From: Lachnospiraceae bacterium G11
GTDB lineage: Bacteria > Bacillota > Clostridia > Lachnospirales > Lachnospiraceae
Length of the DNA: 64,000 bases
Direction: 5' to 3'
Assembly (NCBI GenBank): GCA_900103495.1
Contig: FMWZ01000008.1
Span: 1-64,000 of the forward strand
Part shown: in pieces, positions 35,501 through 47,585 of the stretch
Numbering within the stretch: position 1 is the first letter of the stretch
How the letters are laid out: the number at the start of each line of letters is the position of its first letter
Translations under genes and position numbers: made by a program
The notes under the pieces: model-generated
The model's database searches: none
Told to the model about the DNA's origin: nothing
What the model saw: only the letters and a program-made list of their open reading frames with translations

Positions 35501-38500
35501 GGAAGAGAATCTGTAGCATTGACTCGTCTTCCGCCATTGGCTGCCGCACCGCTTCCGCCATGGGATGTTACTGCTTCGCTTGAGGCCATGGTAATATCTC
35601 CCACCAAACCTCCGGCATAATCCTTTGCACTGACGGTTCCTGCAAAATAGTTCCCAAAGAGCGATGCTGTTGAATAACCGTAGTTGTCCTTACCGCTTAC
35701 CTTGGTTACCGTGTAACCGTTTCTGTATGCTCCGTCTACACCGCCCGCGTAGAAATTAGCGGCTTTTACATTTGCATTGGAGTAGCTGTACTGAACACTT
35801 CCCGTAAAGTGATATCCTGCTACACCTCCTACGTAGTTGTTACCTGAAACGAAGTATTTATCATTTGCCTTTGGCGATGCAGCGCTTTCAGGCTCCGCGT
35901 AGTAGAAGCATCGGGATAAGGAGTTGTTAAGGTATCCTGCCACGCCTCCTACATTATTGTGTTTAGGCGCATCTATGGTTGTATTTACCGCACTCGAATA
36001 GTAGACAGGATAATATGCATATCCGATAACACCGCCGACGTTCTTAAGCTCCGTCGTTATGCTTCCGGTCTGATTCAGTTCAATCGTCGAATCCTCAACC
36101 TTACAATAGTAGATTGAACCGTCTGAGGACTTGTAGCCGTATCCCAGTCCTACGAAACCATGGTTGTTAATCTTGATCTTCGTTCCCTTAACCATGTCAT
36201 AGTAGCTGATATAGGAAATCTGTCCGGCGATACCGCCTACGTAGTTATAAACTGCGGTGGTATCCTTAACAGCGGTTACCAGAGTGTTGTAGCAATGACT
36301 GTCATAGTCATCTGTACAGTAGCCATACATTCCGCCAATGTTATTGACATATCCCTTGACCACTATGCCGTCTACCATGTTGCTGACATTGGTTTCTGCG
36401 GTGTCATAGGGTGAGGTTTGCACTACTCTTGTGTTGTAAGCCCCGGCAGAGTTGATTTTGCCAAGGAAATAAACATTCGTGTAACCTATGAGTCCGCCAA
36501 TGTGAGTACTGCTTGTGGTCGGATTCTTGAAGCTTATGGTTGTGGTTGATGTATCTGTATATCCGTCAGCATCTTTGCTGACTGTTCCCTTAAGGGTTAC
36601 GTCTGCGAAGAAGGATCCGGTTTTGCCTGACATTCTTCCTGGCTCATAACCTCCCACAATGCCGCCTACTCTCGCATTGGCATTTGAAGTAACAGTGAAA
36701 TCTGTACCCCTGATCTTATAGAAGCTTGCCTTGCCTGCTCCTCCGGAGATTCCTCCAACATTTCCGTTTCCAAATACATTTACATTGGTGGCATCTATAT
36801 TTGTGAAAATCGTATTACTCTTCGCATATCCCGTAATGCCACCTGCATAGGGACTTGCAGTTGTAGCGTTTGTTCCTATGGTTACATTGTTTAATACAAT
36901 CTTTCCGGAATCGGGATCTGCCTCATCATACTTACCGATGCAGCCACCATTCTGATATCCGATAAGTCCGATGAAGTTGTTGGCAGAGGTGCTGTTGATG
37001 GTGATATTGTTAAACTCCATATCATAAACCGCACCTGATGAAGTTCCGATAAGACCGATACAGTCACGGCTCTTTGTATTGACTGAGCAGTTACTGAATC
37101 TAAGGTTTGATATCTCGGAATTCAGTCTGAAGATAAGGTTCTCGTTTGCATTGGTGAGTCTGATGTTACTTAAGGTAAGCATTGAATCACCGGTTCCCAC
37201 GGTTCGGAAGCCTCTCAGACGTCCTATCTTTGCGTTCTTTGTATAAGCTGCTCCCGATGAGAAATCGATATCATTTACGATTCTGAAGTTCTCATAGTTG
37301 CCGTAATTGGTCTCCTCTTTAATGTACTTATTCCAGGTAGTAATATCCGCAATATCCGCGAAGAGCATAAGGGGAATTCGTACAGGGTTATTCTCGAAAT
37401 TTGATTTACCCGTTATTTTTCCGTCAGCGCTCTTATAGCTTATGGACACAAGCATGTAACTGTCTAAGAAATGCTCCTGCTTGATGTCATATTCAATAGG
37501 CTGTCTTGCGGTACCGCTTGCATTAAAGGTTGCTTTATAGTTGTTATAGAATTTGGAATTAAGATCCTTTATTTCATAGCCGGTAATGACATAGCCTTCA
37601 GGGCCTTCAAGGTCAAGAGCAATACGTCTTTCTGTTTCATTGACGAATACGCTTGTAACCTTTATAAGGTTGTTTTCAACCTTGGTAAGGCTCAAAGGTA
37701 TATCCTTCTCCTGGAAAGGCATGGGCACACTTGTGCCGTAGTAATATAGCGTAGGCAAGTGTTCAGCTGCTGCCTTGCTGTAATCGTAAGCACCGGCATC
37801 CATATCAAGGAGTGATGAATCCGTATAGGTGGCAGGATTCGTGGCCTGATCATATGTGATAAGGCCAAATGTGTTCTTGTCACAATCCTTTACGGTACCC
37901 TGATATGATTCATCTGAAATAAGTATTCCGTCCTCGTCAAATTTGGCTCCGGTAATACCGTTATAAAGCTGAACCTCACAGCCGTAGAAGGTGCTTCTTG
38001 TTCCTGCCATGGAACCTGTTGTATATGAAACGTCATCTGAATCCGTGTTGACGCACATTACATTTCCAAGAGCAACACCGGACATGTTGTTTCTCTCGGC
38101 GATGGTTCCCTCGGTGATGTTGATTTCACCTGCTATACCACCCACGTTATCCTGGTAACTCTTTACGTTTACTCTTGAAATGATATTGGTCATCATGTTG
38201 GTGACGCAGCCTGCGGTATGGTAACCCACAATTCCGCCTACGTTGTTGCCACGCACACTAATCTCACCTGTAGCATACAGATTTTCAAGGGCTGAAGTTC
38301 CGCTGTAGCCTACTATTGCTCCTGCACCCAGACAGGTTCTTAAATCGTTTGCTTCTATTTGAACGTTTCTCGCAAAACAGTTGGTGACTCTGCAGCCGTC
38401 AGCTCTGGCTGCGATGGCTCCGATTTTGCCTTCCGTATTGGAGTTGGCGGGTTCGGCATATGTAATCTCTGCGTCGGTTGAACTGCAGTTTTCAATCAGA

Positions 38501-41500
38501 GTTCCACCGTATGCATAGCAAACAAGGGTTGTCAGATATGTTCTTCCTGTAATATGAGATCTCACAGTATGAACGTTGCTGACCTCTCCATATAATGCTG
38601 TGATAAAACCGTTGTAATCTCTGTTTGGAACATTGGCGGTGAAATCCTCTAAGCAAAGGTTCTTTACAGAGCCGTCAACTCTTGTAAATACAACAGGGTT
38701 ATATCCGCTTCCCGTAAAGGTAATATTCTTAAGGCTGAAACCTTTTCTTGTGGCATTGTTGTCCTTTTCGACGCCGCCTTTTCCCATTCCGCCGTCAAGT
38801 TTTCCGGTATATGTGTTAGTCACGCAAATTCTGTCTCTTGGGACACCGGAGAAATCAATGTCGCATGCCAGTCTTGCGTTTTCATCAGGTTTCTTAACCA
38901 CATAGTCGTACCAGTCATCCGCAGTCTCAATTAATCTGTAGAAATCGACTGCAAGAAGTGCGTCGCTTTGTACAACCGATGTGGAGTTTCCAACGGACAC
39001 GGTAAGGTTCTCTATCGCATACATGGACACAAACTTGGCAGGATTTGAAACCTTAAGATACATAGTTGTGTATCCGTCAAGCATGGTTGTTTTGAAGGTG
39101 TCATCTTCGTAGAGGTCGGTGTCAAGGTTCTCGATCGATACTGCTTTGATAACGGCGTTCCGGGGGTTATTAAGTCTAAGTTTGATGAGGGCTGAATCGC
39201 CGTTTTCACCGTATGAGACCACCTCCGTGGAAATTACTTCCACCAACCTTGTGATGTTGCGATTAGGCAGAGGTATAAGCTCCTGATCCGGGAGCTCGTT
39301 ACTTAGGGATACATGAGGGTAGAATCCAACCTCAACGGGCTGCGCATCAAAGCCCGCGCCCAGAACCTCACCTTGCCAGTTGTAATCATATAGTGATTCC
39401 AAACCAATCATATGTTGCTTGGTAGATTTGGCATAAACATTATTACCTTCATTCCAGTAGTAAATTCCGGAATGGGTTGCACTGTTGACACCGAGGGCAG
39501 GTCCAACAATTTCTGTGTCGTACATTTTGCCGTTATATGGCATATTGTAGAAGGACTGTCCGACGCTGTACATGCTTTCGCAGTTTCCGATTGCATAGCC
39601 GATTATTGCGCCATACTGCGTGTCACGTGCCTTTGAAGCATTCATGTCGGGGTTGGATACCACCACGTTTACAAGGGAGAAGACATGATCGGTCTTACCT
39701 CTTGAATTCTGGTAGCCTATGATACCGCCCACATTGATTCCCGAACCTGCCGAGGTGGTCTGGGTTACGGAATTAATGTCTGATCCATAAACGTAACCGT
39801 TTCTTACAACACCATCGTTAAGGTATACAAGAAGACCTGCGTTGCTTCTTGCGGAAAAAACACAGCTATCTCCCTGAGGATCATTCTTTATTACGAAGCG
39901 CTCAATAACACCGCTGGCTGCGTTTCGTCCTGCAACAAGTCCGTAGTAGATGTTGTTGGTTCCGGAACCGCCAAGGTAATGAACGAAAATATCGTGAATA
40001 TGTCCGTAGTTATGTCTGCAGAAAATACCATGGTCATACTCTCTTGTTGTGGTATGATCCGAAAACTCAAATACGGCGTTTTTAATCTCAGCCTTGGGAC
40101 CGATATTTGAGAATATAGCTCCTTCATTCTTATAGTTATTCTTCTGAAGCTTATATCCCTGGAAATCAATTTCTCCCCTGAAGGTTCCTGTTACACCCGC
40201 ACTGGGAAGCGTTGCCTTTAAAGCACCGTTACTGTCATAGTCAACTTCATCCATGATGATGTCACCGGTAACAACAAATCTTGCGCTGGGATTCTTGCTG
40301 ATTTTTTCAACAAATTCTTTTGCATTAGCTATCTCAAAAATGCAGTCTCTTGCATTGAATTCCAATGTGTCAAGAATCAGCTTGTTTTTGTTTATAATTA
40401 CGTACAGAGTCATTTTGTACGTATCATCCGCCTTGTTAACCTTCCACTCAGAGTTGGTTCTTATGGTATTAGTGCCGTCATCATAAGCGTAATTTTCTAC
40501 CTTTGTAAGGCTTGTATCGAAAGTGGAAGTAATATCAACCCCATTCTTCTCCACTGTGATGAAATAAGGCATCTGGCCGTTCATAATGCGGTCATCATCG
40601 TAGATAAGAACTCTGGTCTTGGCGGTAAGTCTTGTAGCCGAGAAGTTATCAAGGCTTATTAATTTGATATTTCCCGAAAGGTTAATGGGATTATCAATAA
40701 AGTGCTGGTAAATCAGTTTGTTGGACTCAAAGGTCTCATTGGTATATCCTTCGTTGTACTCAACGGCAACAAAATTCATAAAGAAGGTTTCCGAAGGATC
40801 AAGTCCCGTAAACTCATAGGGAACAGGTGCGTCTGTATTCTTCGGTACACGTACGGCCCTTACCAGGTTCCTGTGGCTGTCGTACAAATTAAGTACCACA
40901 ACATGACCTGAGTTACCTGTAATGGCTCCGTCAGGGTCATCAATCTTCACATTAAATCTTAAGGTACCCGCTGCCAAAAGATCATCGGTAACCGTAACCT
41001 TTGCAGGCTCACGCATGGTCTTGAAAGCAGACCTTGTAAGAGATACGTTCATCTCATATCTCTTGCCGTTATAAAGGGCATAAACCACGGGAGTGATTGA
41101 ATACTCCGTCATGCTTGTAAGGTAATAGGGCACCTCATCACCCACAACAGGATTATTCTTAATATCCCTGAAGTTCTTAAGAGCTTCCTTTTGTGCGTCT
41201 GAAAGACCTTCGCCCTTCTCGAAATAATTGGCGTCCATCAATACACTTCCTGGAGTCAGATCCTTGTTTCCGGTGTCAGGATTGTAACCCGTGAAGTTAT
41301 GCATTGCCTCATTATCGAAAACCATTCCGGAATGAACTCCGGGGTTGGCTCCCTCGGTAGTATTAATAAGAAATACCACGTCAGAAAGAAGGCCCTGAAG
41401 AGTTTCATTGGTCTTGGCATCGTTTATTGTGTAAGTTATATTTGCACTGTGCGCTGTTACATGGGCGATATTTACATCAATATAAATATTTCCCAAAGAT

Positions 41501-43656
41501 GACAATGTAGCTGCCTTAAAATCAATGCTGGCTATCTCATCGTGTCTAAGGACTCCTCTCCTGTTGTCAAGGTCGTAGTCCGTAAGGAGATAGACATAGT
41601 ATCTCTGGTTAAGATCAAGACAGTTGGCTGTTACCTCAACGTCACTTACCTCCAGTGCACCGTTATTTAAGGTGTAATCGTTGGATTTAAACTTATAGAC
41701 AAAGTGAACCGTACTCTCATTATCGGTATTGGCTCCGACTCTGGAGTAGTTATTGTCAATAAATCCTTCAGCCGCATCCCACATGGTGGCGTCATCCGCA
41801 TATCTTTCCTTCTTGATGGTGCTGATTACAAGATAAACGTCTCGCTCTGATGCAGGGCCGTTTTCAGGTGCTACGGATGCTGTGTCGGGGTCAATGATAT
41901 TAACCTTAAACTTGGTCTCACCAATCTTGTTGGTAACAAGTTCAATGGAGCCCTGAGGTCTCGATTTACAGGTGTCAAAAGTGCCTGTATTTCTGTATAT
42001 CTGAAGGTCATTACCAAAGTAATCCTTACCTGTAATTACATAGCTGTAAGAGCTGTTTGAATCAAGAACGGGAAGGGATTTAAAATCAGCCAGTGCCCCT
42101 TTCTTGAAATCCGTTACTGCGGAAATATCAATGACAGTAACAAACTTCTCCCCTGCGATTCCGTCCTTTGTAGCGGTAAGAATCAGGTTCTTGGGATCAA
42201 GTCCGTAAACCGCCTCTTCATCCGTTACGGAAGCATCGTAGGTTACATTGGTAATCTCTACATAATTGTCATAGTAGAAAGGTATATCCTTATAAGTGAT
42301 TCCGTTTTCGGTACCTTCTTTGAAGTAAATACTTCCAACCTGAGAAAGATCTCCGGTTCTTACAAAGATGTCCGAAGCCACGGACTCTACTATTCTCTCG
42401 TTGTGCTCATCATAATATGTGAAATATACGTTTACTCTGTAATCGGTATTGGGCTTAATGTTGCCGCCGCCTGCAGTAACCGTTCCCGAGGTAGAGGTAT
42501 ATGTTCTGTACGCAAGAGTCTCCTTGCCGTTACCCTGCTGCTCATAAAACTCAAACTGAACCTTTCTTAATCTGTCAATTCGGGACGCAGGGTCGTTTAC
42601 GTCAACGCCTACTTTTACTCTGTAAACGCCGGGAGTTGTACCTGTTATGGTGACAACAGGTTTTATATAATCCTCCACAAGGGGTGCCTCGGTGTCCTTG
42701 GGAGTTTTGTCCGGTCTTAAGCTGTCCGGTCTGACACCTCCGGTACCCCCTTGTGGGGATTTGCGAGATTTGGCTCCGGAGGCTGCTGCAGTGGCTGCAG
42801 GAGAAAGAATGGCATCATATCTTTTAGGACGCTCCTTCTTCTCCCGCTCCGGTTTCTTGGCCTCTTCCTTTTCAGGTTCGGCCTCCTCTGTTTCAGGTTC
42901 TTCAATAACCTCTTTTTCAGGTTCCTCGATTATCTCCTCTTCGAAGGGCTCCTCAGCCTCCTCAAAGGTCTTTTTGTCATATGTGATGCCAAGATTAATA
43001 AGGAGCTCTTTATAAGTAATTTCCTTATCGCCAACTGTAAGAAGCGTGTCGGGAGTCATTCCGTTAAGAGCTCTGTAATGCATCTCCTCGTCGCTTATCT
43101 CGCAATAGGTAAAGTATTTCTCGGTAAAGAAAACAACACTGTTCATGGGCACTTCTTTTGCCACGCCCTGATCAACCACAAAGTTATCCAGTGTTACAAA
43201 GAATCCGTTGGGAAGTCCCGCAAAAAGATACTCGTCATCTGCAGCACGGCTTCCGTCGGGGTTAAATGAAATACGTTCGCTTACGGAAAGTCCCTTATAA
43301 GTCGAGAACTTCTCGTATTCGTTGTTGAAAAGCTTTGCCCTGTCATCGAAAAACCAGATTCCGGCTCCTCCGTTAATAATCAGGGGAAAGTTAATGTCAA
43401 TCTTTGTTTTCTTGTTCTCGCCCATGTAATATGAGCTGCCTCTGGTATATACGAAATCCAGAGCATCAAAAGGATAAAGGCCTGCATCGACCTCCTCGGG
43501 TTCCTCCTCAGGATCGTTCATGAGTAAAGCGGATACGGACTTGTCCTCAATGGCCAGTCCGCCACGATCCATCTGCATGAATATGTTAAATCTTGTCTGT
43601 AAAAGGAGCAGGATTACAATAATTGCCGCTCCTATTGCAAAGCATATCTTCTTCAT
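32503..43656 (-). CDS. Giant (3717-residue) membrane-anchored surface protein with GLUG-like beta-helix repeats
   Basis: A membrane helix (about 4-21) precedes a domain of about 160 residues resembling those in the 236-, 542- and 2120-residue neighbours. A Glu/Pro/Lys-rich linker follows (about 230-330), then several Ig/FN3-like beta-sandwich domains (about 330-1150). A very long beta-helix region (about 1150-2690) has three DIDFSG-type entry modules and more than ten GLUG-like repeats (NVGGIVGYHTAG, NNVGGVAGYLNN, DYAGGLVGD). A beta-rich part (about 2700-3350), an acidic Gly/Glu/Asn-rich stretch (about 3390-3640) and a C-terminal helix with basic tail (LYVLASLALLAGIGGAIYY) complete it. There is no LPXTG motif. 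Surface binding or motility roles are inference; residue limits are approximate. Confidence 0.8.
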   Translation of the reverse strand: MKKICFAIGAAIIVILLLLQTRFNIFMQMDRGGLAIEDKSVSALLMNDPEEEPEEVDAGLYPFDALDFVYTRGSSYYMGENKKTKIDINFPLIINGGAGIWFFDDRAKLFNNEYEKFSTYKGLSVSERISFNPDGSRAADDEYLFAGLPNGFFVTLDNFVVDQGVAKEVPMNSVVFFTEKYFTYCEISDEEMHYRALNGMTPDTLLTVGDKEITYKELLINLGITYDKKTFEEAEEPFEEEIIEEPEKEVIEEPETEEAEPEKEEAKKPEREKKERPKRYDAILSPAATAAASGAKSRKSPQGGTGGVRPDSLRPDKTPKDTEAPLVEDYIKPVVTITGTTPGVYRVKVGVDVNDPASRIDRLRKVQFEFYEQQGNGKETLAYRTYTSTSGTVTAGGGNIKPNTDYRVNVYFTYYDEHNERIVESVASDIFVRTGDLSQVGSIYFKEGTENGITYKDIPFYYDNYVEITNVTYDASVTDEEAVYGLDPKNLILTATKDGIAGEKFVTVIDISAVTDFKKGALADFKSLPVLDSNSSYSYVITGKDYFGNDLQIYRNTGTFDTCKSRPQGSIELVTNKIGETKFKVNIIDPDTASVAPENGPASERDVYLVISTIKKERYADDATMWDAAEGFIDNNYSRVGANTDNESTVHFVYKFKSNDYTLNNGALEVSDVEVTANCLDLNQRYYVYLLTDYDLDNRRGVLRHDEIASIDFKAATLSSLGNIYIDVNIAHVTAHSANITYTINDAKTNETLQGLLSDVVFLINTTEGANPGVHSGMVFDNEAMHNFTGYNPDTGNKDLTPGSVLMDANYFEKGEGLSDAQKEALKNFRDIKNNPVVGDEVPYYLTSMTEYSITPVVYALYNGKRYEMNVSLTRSAFKTMREPAKVTVTDDLLAAGTLRFNVKIDDPDGAITGNSGHVVVLNLYDSHRNLVRAVRVPKNTDAPVPYEFTGLDPSETFFMNFVAVEYNEGYTNETFESNKLIYQHFIDNPINLSGNIKLISLDNFSATRLTAKTRVLIYDDDRIMNGQMPYFITVEKNGVDITSTFDTSLTKVENYAYDDGTNTIRTNSEWKVNKADDTYKMTLYVIINKNKLILDTLEFNARDCIFEIANAKEFVEKISKNPSARFVVTGDIIMDEVDYDSNGALKATLPSAGVTGTFRGEIDFQGYKLQKNNYKNEGAIFSNIGPKAEIKNAVFEFSDHTTTREYDHGIFCRHNYGHIHDIFVHYLGGSGTNNIYYGLVAGRNAASGVIERFVIKNDPQGDSCVFSARSNAGLLVYLNDGVVRNGYVYGSDINSVTQTTSAGSGINVGGIIGYQNSRGKTDHVFSLVNVVVSNPDMNASKARDTQYGAIIGYAIGNCESMYSVGQSFYNMPYNGKMYDTEIVGPALGVNSATHSGIYYWNEGNNVYAKSTKQHMIGLESLYDYNWQGEVLGAGFDAQPVEVGFYPHVSLSNELPDQELIPLPNRNITRLVEVISTEVVSYGENGDSALIKLRLNNPRNAVIKAVSIENLDTDLYEDDTFKTTMLDGYTTMYLKVSNPAKFVSMYAIENLTVSVGNSTSVVQSDALLAVDFYRLIETADDWYDYVVKKPDENARLACDIDFSGVPRDRICVTNTYTGKLDGGMGKGGVEKDNNATRKGFSLKNITFTGSGYNPVVFTRVDGSVKNLCLEDFTANVPNRDYNGFITALYGEVSNVHTVRSHITGRTYLTTLVCYAYGGTLIENCSSTDAEITYAEPANSNTEGKIGAIAARADGCRVTNCFARNVQIEANDLRTCLGAGAIVGYSGTSALENLYATGEISVRGNNVGGIVGYHTAGCVTNMMTNIISRVNVKSYQDNVGGIAGEINITEGTIAERNNMSGVALGNVMCVNTDSDDVSYTTGSMAGTRSTFYGCEVQLYNGITGAKFDEDGILISDESYQGTVKDCDKNTFGLITYDQATNPATYTDSSLLDMDAGAYDYSKAAAEHLPTLYYYGTSVPMPFQEKDIPLSLTKVENNLIKVTSVFVNETERRIALDLEGPEGYVITGYEIKDLNSKFYNNYKATFNASGTARQPIEYDIKQEHFLDSYMLVSISYKSADGKITGKSNFENNPVRIPLMLFADIADITTWNKYIKEETNYGNYENFRIVNDIDFSSGAAYTKNAKIGRLRGFRTVGTGDSMLTLSNIRLTNANENLIFRLNSEISNLRFSNCSVNTKSRDCIGLIGTSSGAVYDMEFNNITINSTSANNFIGLIGYQNGGCIGKYDEADPDSGKIVLNNVTIGTNATTASPYAGGITGYAKSNTIFTNIDATNVNVFGNGNVGGISGGAGKASFYKIRGTDFTVTSNANARVGGIVGGYEPGRMSGKTGSFFADVTLKGTVSKDADGYTDTSTTTISFKNPTTSSTHIGGLIGYTNVYFLGKINSAGAYNTRVVQTSPYDTAETNVSNMVDGIVVKGYVNNIGGMYGYCTDDYDSHCYNTLVTAVKDTTAVYNYVGGIAGQISYISYYDMVKGTKIKINNHGFVGLGYGYKSSDGSIYYCKVEDSTIELNQTGSITTELKNVGGVIGYAYYPVYYSSAVNTTIDAPKHNNVGGVAGYLNNSLSRCFYYAEPESAASPKANDKYFVSGNNYVGGVAGYHFTGSVQYSYSNANVKAANFYAGGVDGAYRNGYTVTKVSGKDNYGYSTASLFGNYFAGTVSAKDYAGGLVGDITMASSEAVTSHGGSGAAANGGRRVNATDSLPKTGSANEITYTYRNLGLASKITATGGTHAHAFAGNVDGFEGKANRSNQTSGSYGDAKDRSTVDKADITFFWDSTELETTAGSVKLAFLKNSEAPEWARNGSAKFVQYNVIEGTTDVARYVVYSNDRTGVYDTKEKDTTNTLNVRLITGTDLATHGPYYTMYHVSSSTGNTNPGWAGRYYYVILTADTKTYSGVYANGNYGAVSGKSYLPHIRVNNNTTANDLLTQYQVRKNINLPAPTSSLGKIRLRAAMRIMRPVISDPVVYASSASTINIEFAENALQAESTYVKVYYGNQSEPAVQTLLNYGESNSRVLTLNYDFAKKIRIEYGYADVGGYIASMSEDGKTLGVDYEIEDILEDYSFLDDYTMAYKDEDSLEEEEGDGGESLEGGNPYIYKPRSLARRVMTYDTAYYYVTDGGVVKGYGSSAEERGEDGKDPTATLISGKFVNIYEGFGLTSSGRVINLSDGSVIGDTVKGIELTRSPKALEEFNLNGMPVSTYWKYAMIGGADDSITREAQILKSRNGNVNIIHSSIENIKDSAVMYTKDGDEYLTVLGNDGIMFDLYMGENINAPEDFKRSGILYMSNNFNTSAPFILVEYANGGIVGYNYMTGEYLFDNSIKNEMSLIDYIKVYFSGDKSLLKPAASSYGATGRVAELAGTPERLATMVVGNNNGELLEGNNEGGETAFDKSTEKVLFDEDNTEKAGDNKALRNVEEDSGFDIGIDTDEVKGSDSENKKSNVADGMLIVGNMDEGEAAGNGIEGGASTEGERNGGEALAMGGTASETGEESLVGGSKAAGMGGEENSKKAHTNGEGGGSGTGEVNELDEPDLEGSQETVDGTNETSGEATGGGTGRAPAVEGKASSNETAATESLETDGVNVGKHSSSVKDLMEVAEDEETESEAPTDSVTTEKKLMTVYNQSTGTYEIIDMDKFMTDSGYESENARLSIKDFSVYGGYITDSKPTDEENKKGMALYVLASLALLAGIGGAIYYRKKHKVKI

Positions 43657-43677
43657 GACATTCCCTTCTTCATGAAC

Positions 43678-44388
43678 CTAGTTCATATCTATTACCGCAA
43701 CCTTATCCACTGCAGAGTAAAGCAGTGCCTCTCCGGTGTTGGTGTAAAGGACATCTAGGCCCAGATTGAGAAGGAATCCGGATTTTCCCTCGGCAGTAAC
43801 CAAAACATCGTTGATTCCCACCACGTTGTCCTCGTCTGTTTCACTGTTGTGATATTCAACACTTCCCGCATATCTCACCTTCACATATGAAAGTGCGGGA
43901 AGGTCTGTTGTAACGTTACCGATACGCAGTTTGACAGGCTCAAGGAAGATGTACAAATCCGAGCCGTCGTAGAGAAAGCCGCCATAGCTCTGGGCCTTCT
44001 TCTCTCCCGAAGTAAAAGTAACCCTGCCGGTGTCCTCGGTAACGGTGGTAAAATAGTTGATTCTCTTAACGTCAGTTCCCTCGGAAGGAACCATGAGAAG
44101 CATGTTGCAGGGAAGAGATAGTTTGGTCTCCCCCTTGTACAAAAACGGAGTTTCCGCAACAGGCCTGCCTTCTGCGGTAACACTTCCTCCGTTCTCTCTG
44201 AAAACCGTGTCTGCGGAGTAATTTAATTCGGTGCCCTCAAAGAACTGATGAAGCTCCGTATTAGGCCTGAATGCAGCCAAACCGTCAACATACCAGAACA
44301 CAAAAAGGGCCAGCACAAGTAATAAAACTCCTGCCACACCTATTTCTATCATGGTCACTGCTTTCATTGGTTTAGATCTGTTTATCAT
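43678..44388 (-). CDS. Membrane-anchored protein of the F1-like system (236 residues)
   Basis: It has one membrane helix (about 14-32, GVAGVLLLVLALFVFWYV) and an all-beta outside part. Its start, FFEGTELNYSADTVF, resembles the membrane-proximal part of the giant proteins (YFTQGTKYKEKYGTQISF in the 2120-residue protein). I read it as the minimal form, anchor plus domain without a rod. The start overlaps the preceding gene by ATGA, and the giant 3717-residue gene begins 22 bases downstream. No family is recognised. Confidence 0.65.
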   Translation of the reverse strand: MINRSKPMKAVTMIEIGVAGVLLLVLALFVFWYVDGLAAFRPNTELHQFFEGTELNYSADTVFRENGGSVTAEGRPVAETPFLYKGETKLSLPCNMLLMVPSEGTDVKRINYFTTVTEDTGRVTFTSGEKKAQSYGGFLYDGSDLYIFLEPVKLRIGNVTTDLPALSYVKVRYAGSVEYHNSETDEDNVVGINDVLVTAEGKSGFLLNLGLDVLYTNTGEALLYSAVDKVAVIDMN

Positions 44389-44926
44389 GCGTTAACCTTC
44401 CCTCCGTCATCACGGCTTTCAATAATGTTGTAAACACAACCCATCAGGTCATACAGCGCATAGAGCACCAGAAAGATTGCCAAAAAGATAAGTGCAATCA
44501 TAATCTTCACATCAAAGAGAACATTCTCAAGATATGAAATAAGGAATCCCGATACATATAAAAGTCCCATAATAAGCGCGGCATTGAAAACGCTCACTAT
44601 CATTTCCTTAAGCCTTCTTCTGCACAATCCGTACATGAGCACAAGGCTTCCGTACATAAAGATGTGGACGGGGTAAACCTGGCCCTTGGCAATCAGTAAA
44701 GAAATAACCAGGTAGAATTTAATCAGGCACATGGCAAGAAGCACCGAGTCCATCATCCTTGCTCCGTAGAAAAAACCGATTACTCTCAAATTTCCCTTTT
44801 GCCATGAAAACTTGCGGCAAAGGAACAAAAGCACAGCGAGCAAAACTACGGTACCCACGGCAGTAACAATCATCATGGTCTTAAGGAGAATTATCTGATT
44901 GATTATTTTCCCCACTAAAGTTTCTG

Positions 44927-44930
<4 letters not shown>
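44385..44930 (-). CDS. Polytopic membrane protein of the F1-like system (181 residues)
   Basis: It has about five hydrophobic helices and no cleavable signal. It follows the epsilon-like gene with an ATGA overlap, in the part of the operon where a membrane partner of the F1-like complex would be expected. The segment LRVIGFFYGARMMDSVLLAM faintly recalls the LRLFGN helix of the ATP synthase a subunit, with an Arg in place, but length and remaining sequence do not match. It could be a stripped-down a-like subunit, an unrelated X0 component, or a partner of the surface proteins. I assign no function. Confidence 0.6.
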
Positions 44931-46771
<1,841 letters not shown>

Positions 46772-46787
46772 TAAAGACCCTCCCGTT

Positions 46788-47585
46788 TTAATACGCCCTC
46801 GTCTTCGTATAGTTATCCAAAACCTTGGCAAACTGCTTGTCTTTGTTCCGACGTCTCTCTTCCATAAGCCTTATTTCATCCCTCTCATCAAGCTTATTTA
46901 AGGACTCGGTTGTCACATTCTGTCTTGATATATTCTCCGATGCATAGCTTGCCGCTGCTGCAATTTCCATGGAGTATTTCACGTACAGGACAACCATGTT
47001 CACAAGAAGATCATCCACGTTCCCCTCGAACGAGAAGTCTTCTTTATAGTCATCCTCTTCGTTTCCCTCACCCTTCGGCACGGGATAAATCTGCTTATCA
47101 ACCAGCGCCACCTGGGAGGAATTGTAGTAATGGTTATAGACTATGGATATTTTTGAATACAGGCGGTTTCTGATGGCCTCCTCCAAAAGTCCCATAACCT
47201 TGCCGTTATCCTCGTCGTACTCTTCCCTTGTTTGAAAAAGCAAAAGCCTCTCCTTATCGGAAGGTTTGATTTTTCTTCCGATAACTATCTGCTTCACATC
47301 CCTCTCTGCATCTCCTGCCTGATCTCCCAATGTCTTTTTCACCAGAGCATTCAAGTTACTGCAAAAGCCCATATCGGAACCTATATAGATGTTCAGTTCC
47401 GGCTTTGTGGGGTCAACCTTATGCATCTTATAATCCAGGGAAATGTTTCTGTTGTTGACTATGTTGTCAATCATCCTGGTAAGAATCTGCTCCATGGCTG
47501 TGTACTTCTTGGACTTGTTTCTTGACTTGTCCACCCTTAAAAGGGAGTGGAAGTTCATAACCTTAACGACGCTTCTTATACTCAT
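46788..47585 (-). CDS. F1-ATPase gamma-like subunit
   Basis: This 265-residue protein shows the gamma plan. It has an N-terminal helix, a central sheet with NIYIGSDMGFCSNLNALV (compare VTSDRGLCGGYN), and a C-terminal helix with EIAAAASYASENISRQNVTT (compare the SEMxARMxAMxxA stretch). The extreme C-terminus, which normally ends NRARQAxITxEIxEIVxGA inside the alpha-beta ring, is replaced by a charged sequence (KDKQFAKVLDNYTKTRAY). The start overlaps the alpha-like stop by ATGA. The identification rests on order plus these two segments. Confidence 0.75.
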   Translation of the reverse strand: MSIRSVVKVMNFHSLLRVDKSRNKSKKYTAMEQILTRMIDNIVNNRNISLDYKMHKVDPTKPELNIYIGSDMGFCSNLNALVKKTLGDQAGDAERDVKQIVIGRKIKPSDKERLLLFQTREEYDEDNGKVMGLLEEAIRNRLYSKISIVYNHYYNSSQVALVDKQIYPVPKGEGNEEDDYKEDFSFEGNVDDLLVNMVVLYVKYSMEIAAAASYASENISRQNVTTESLNKLDERDEIRLMEERRRNKDKQFAKVLDNYTKTRAY

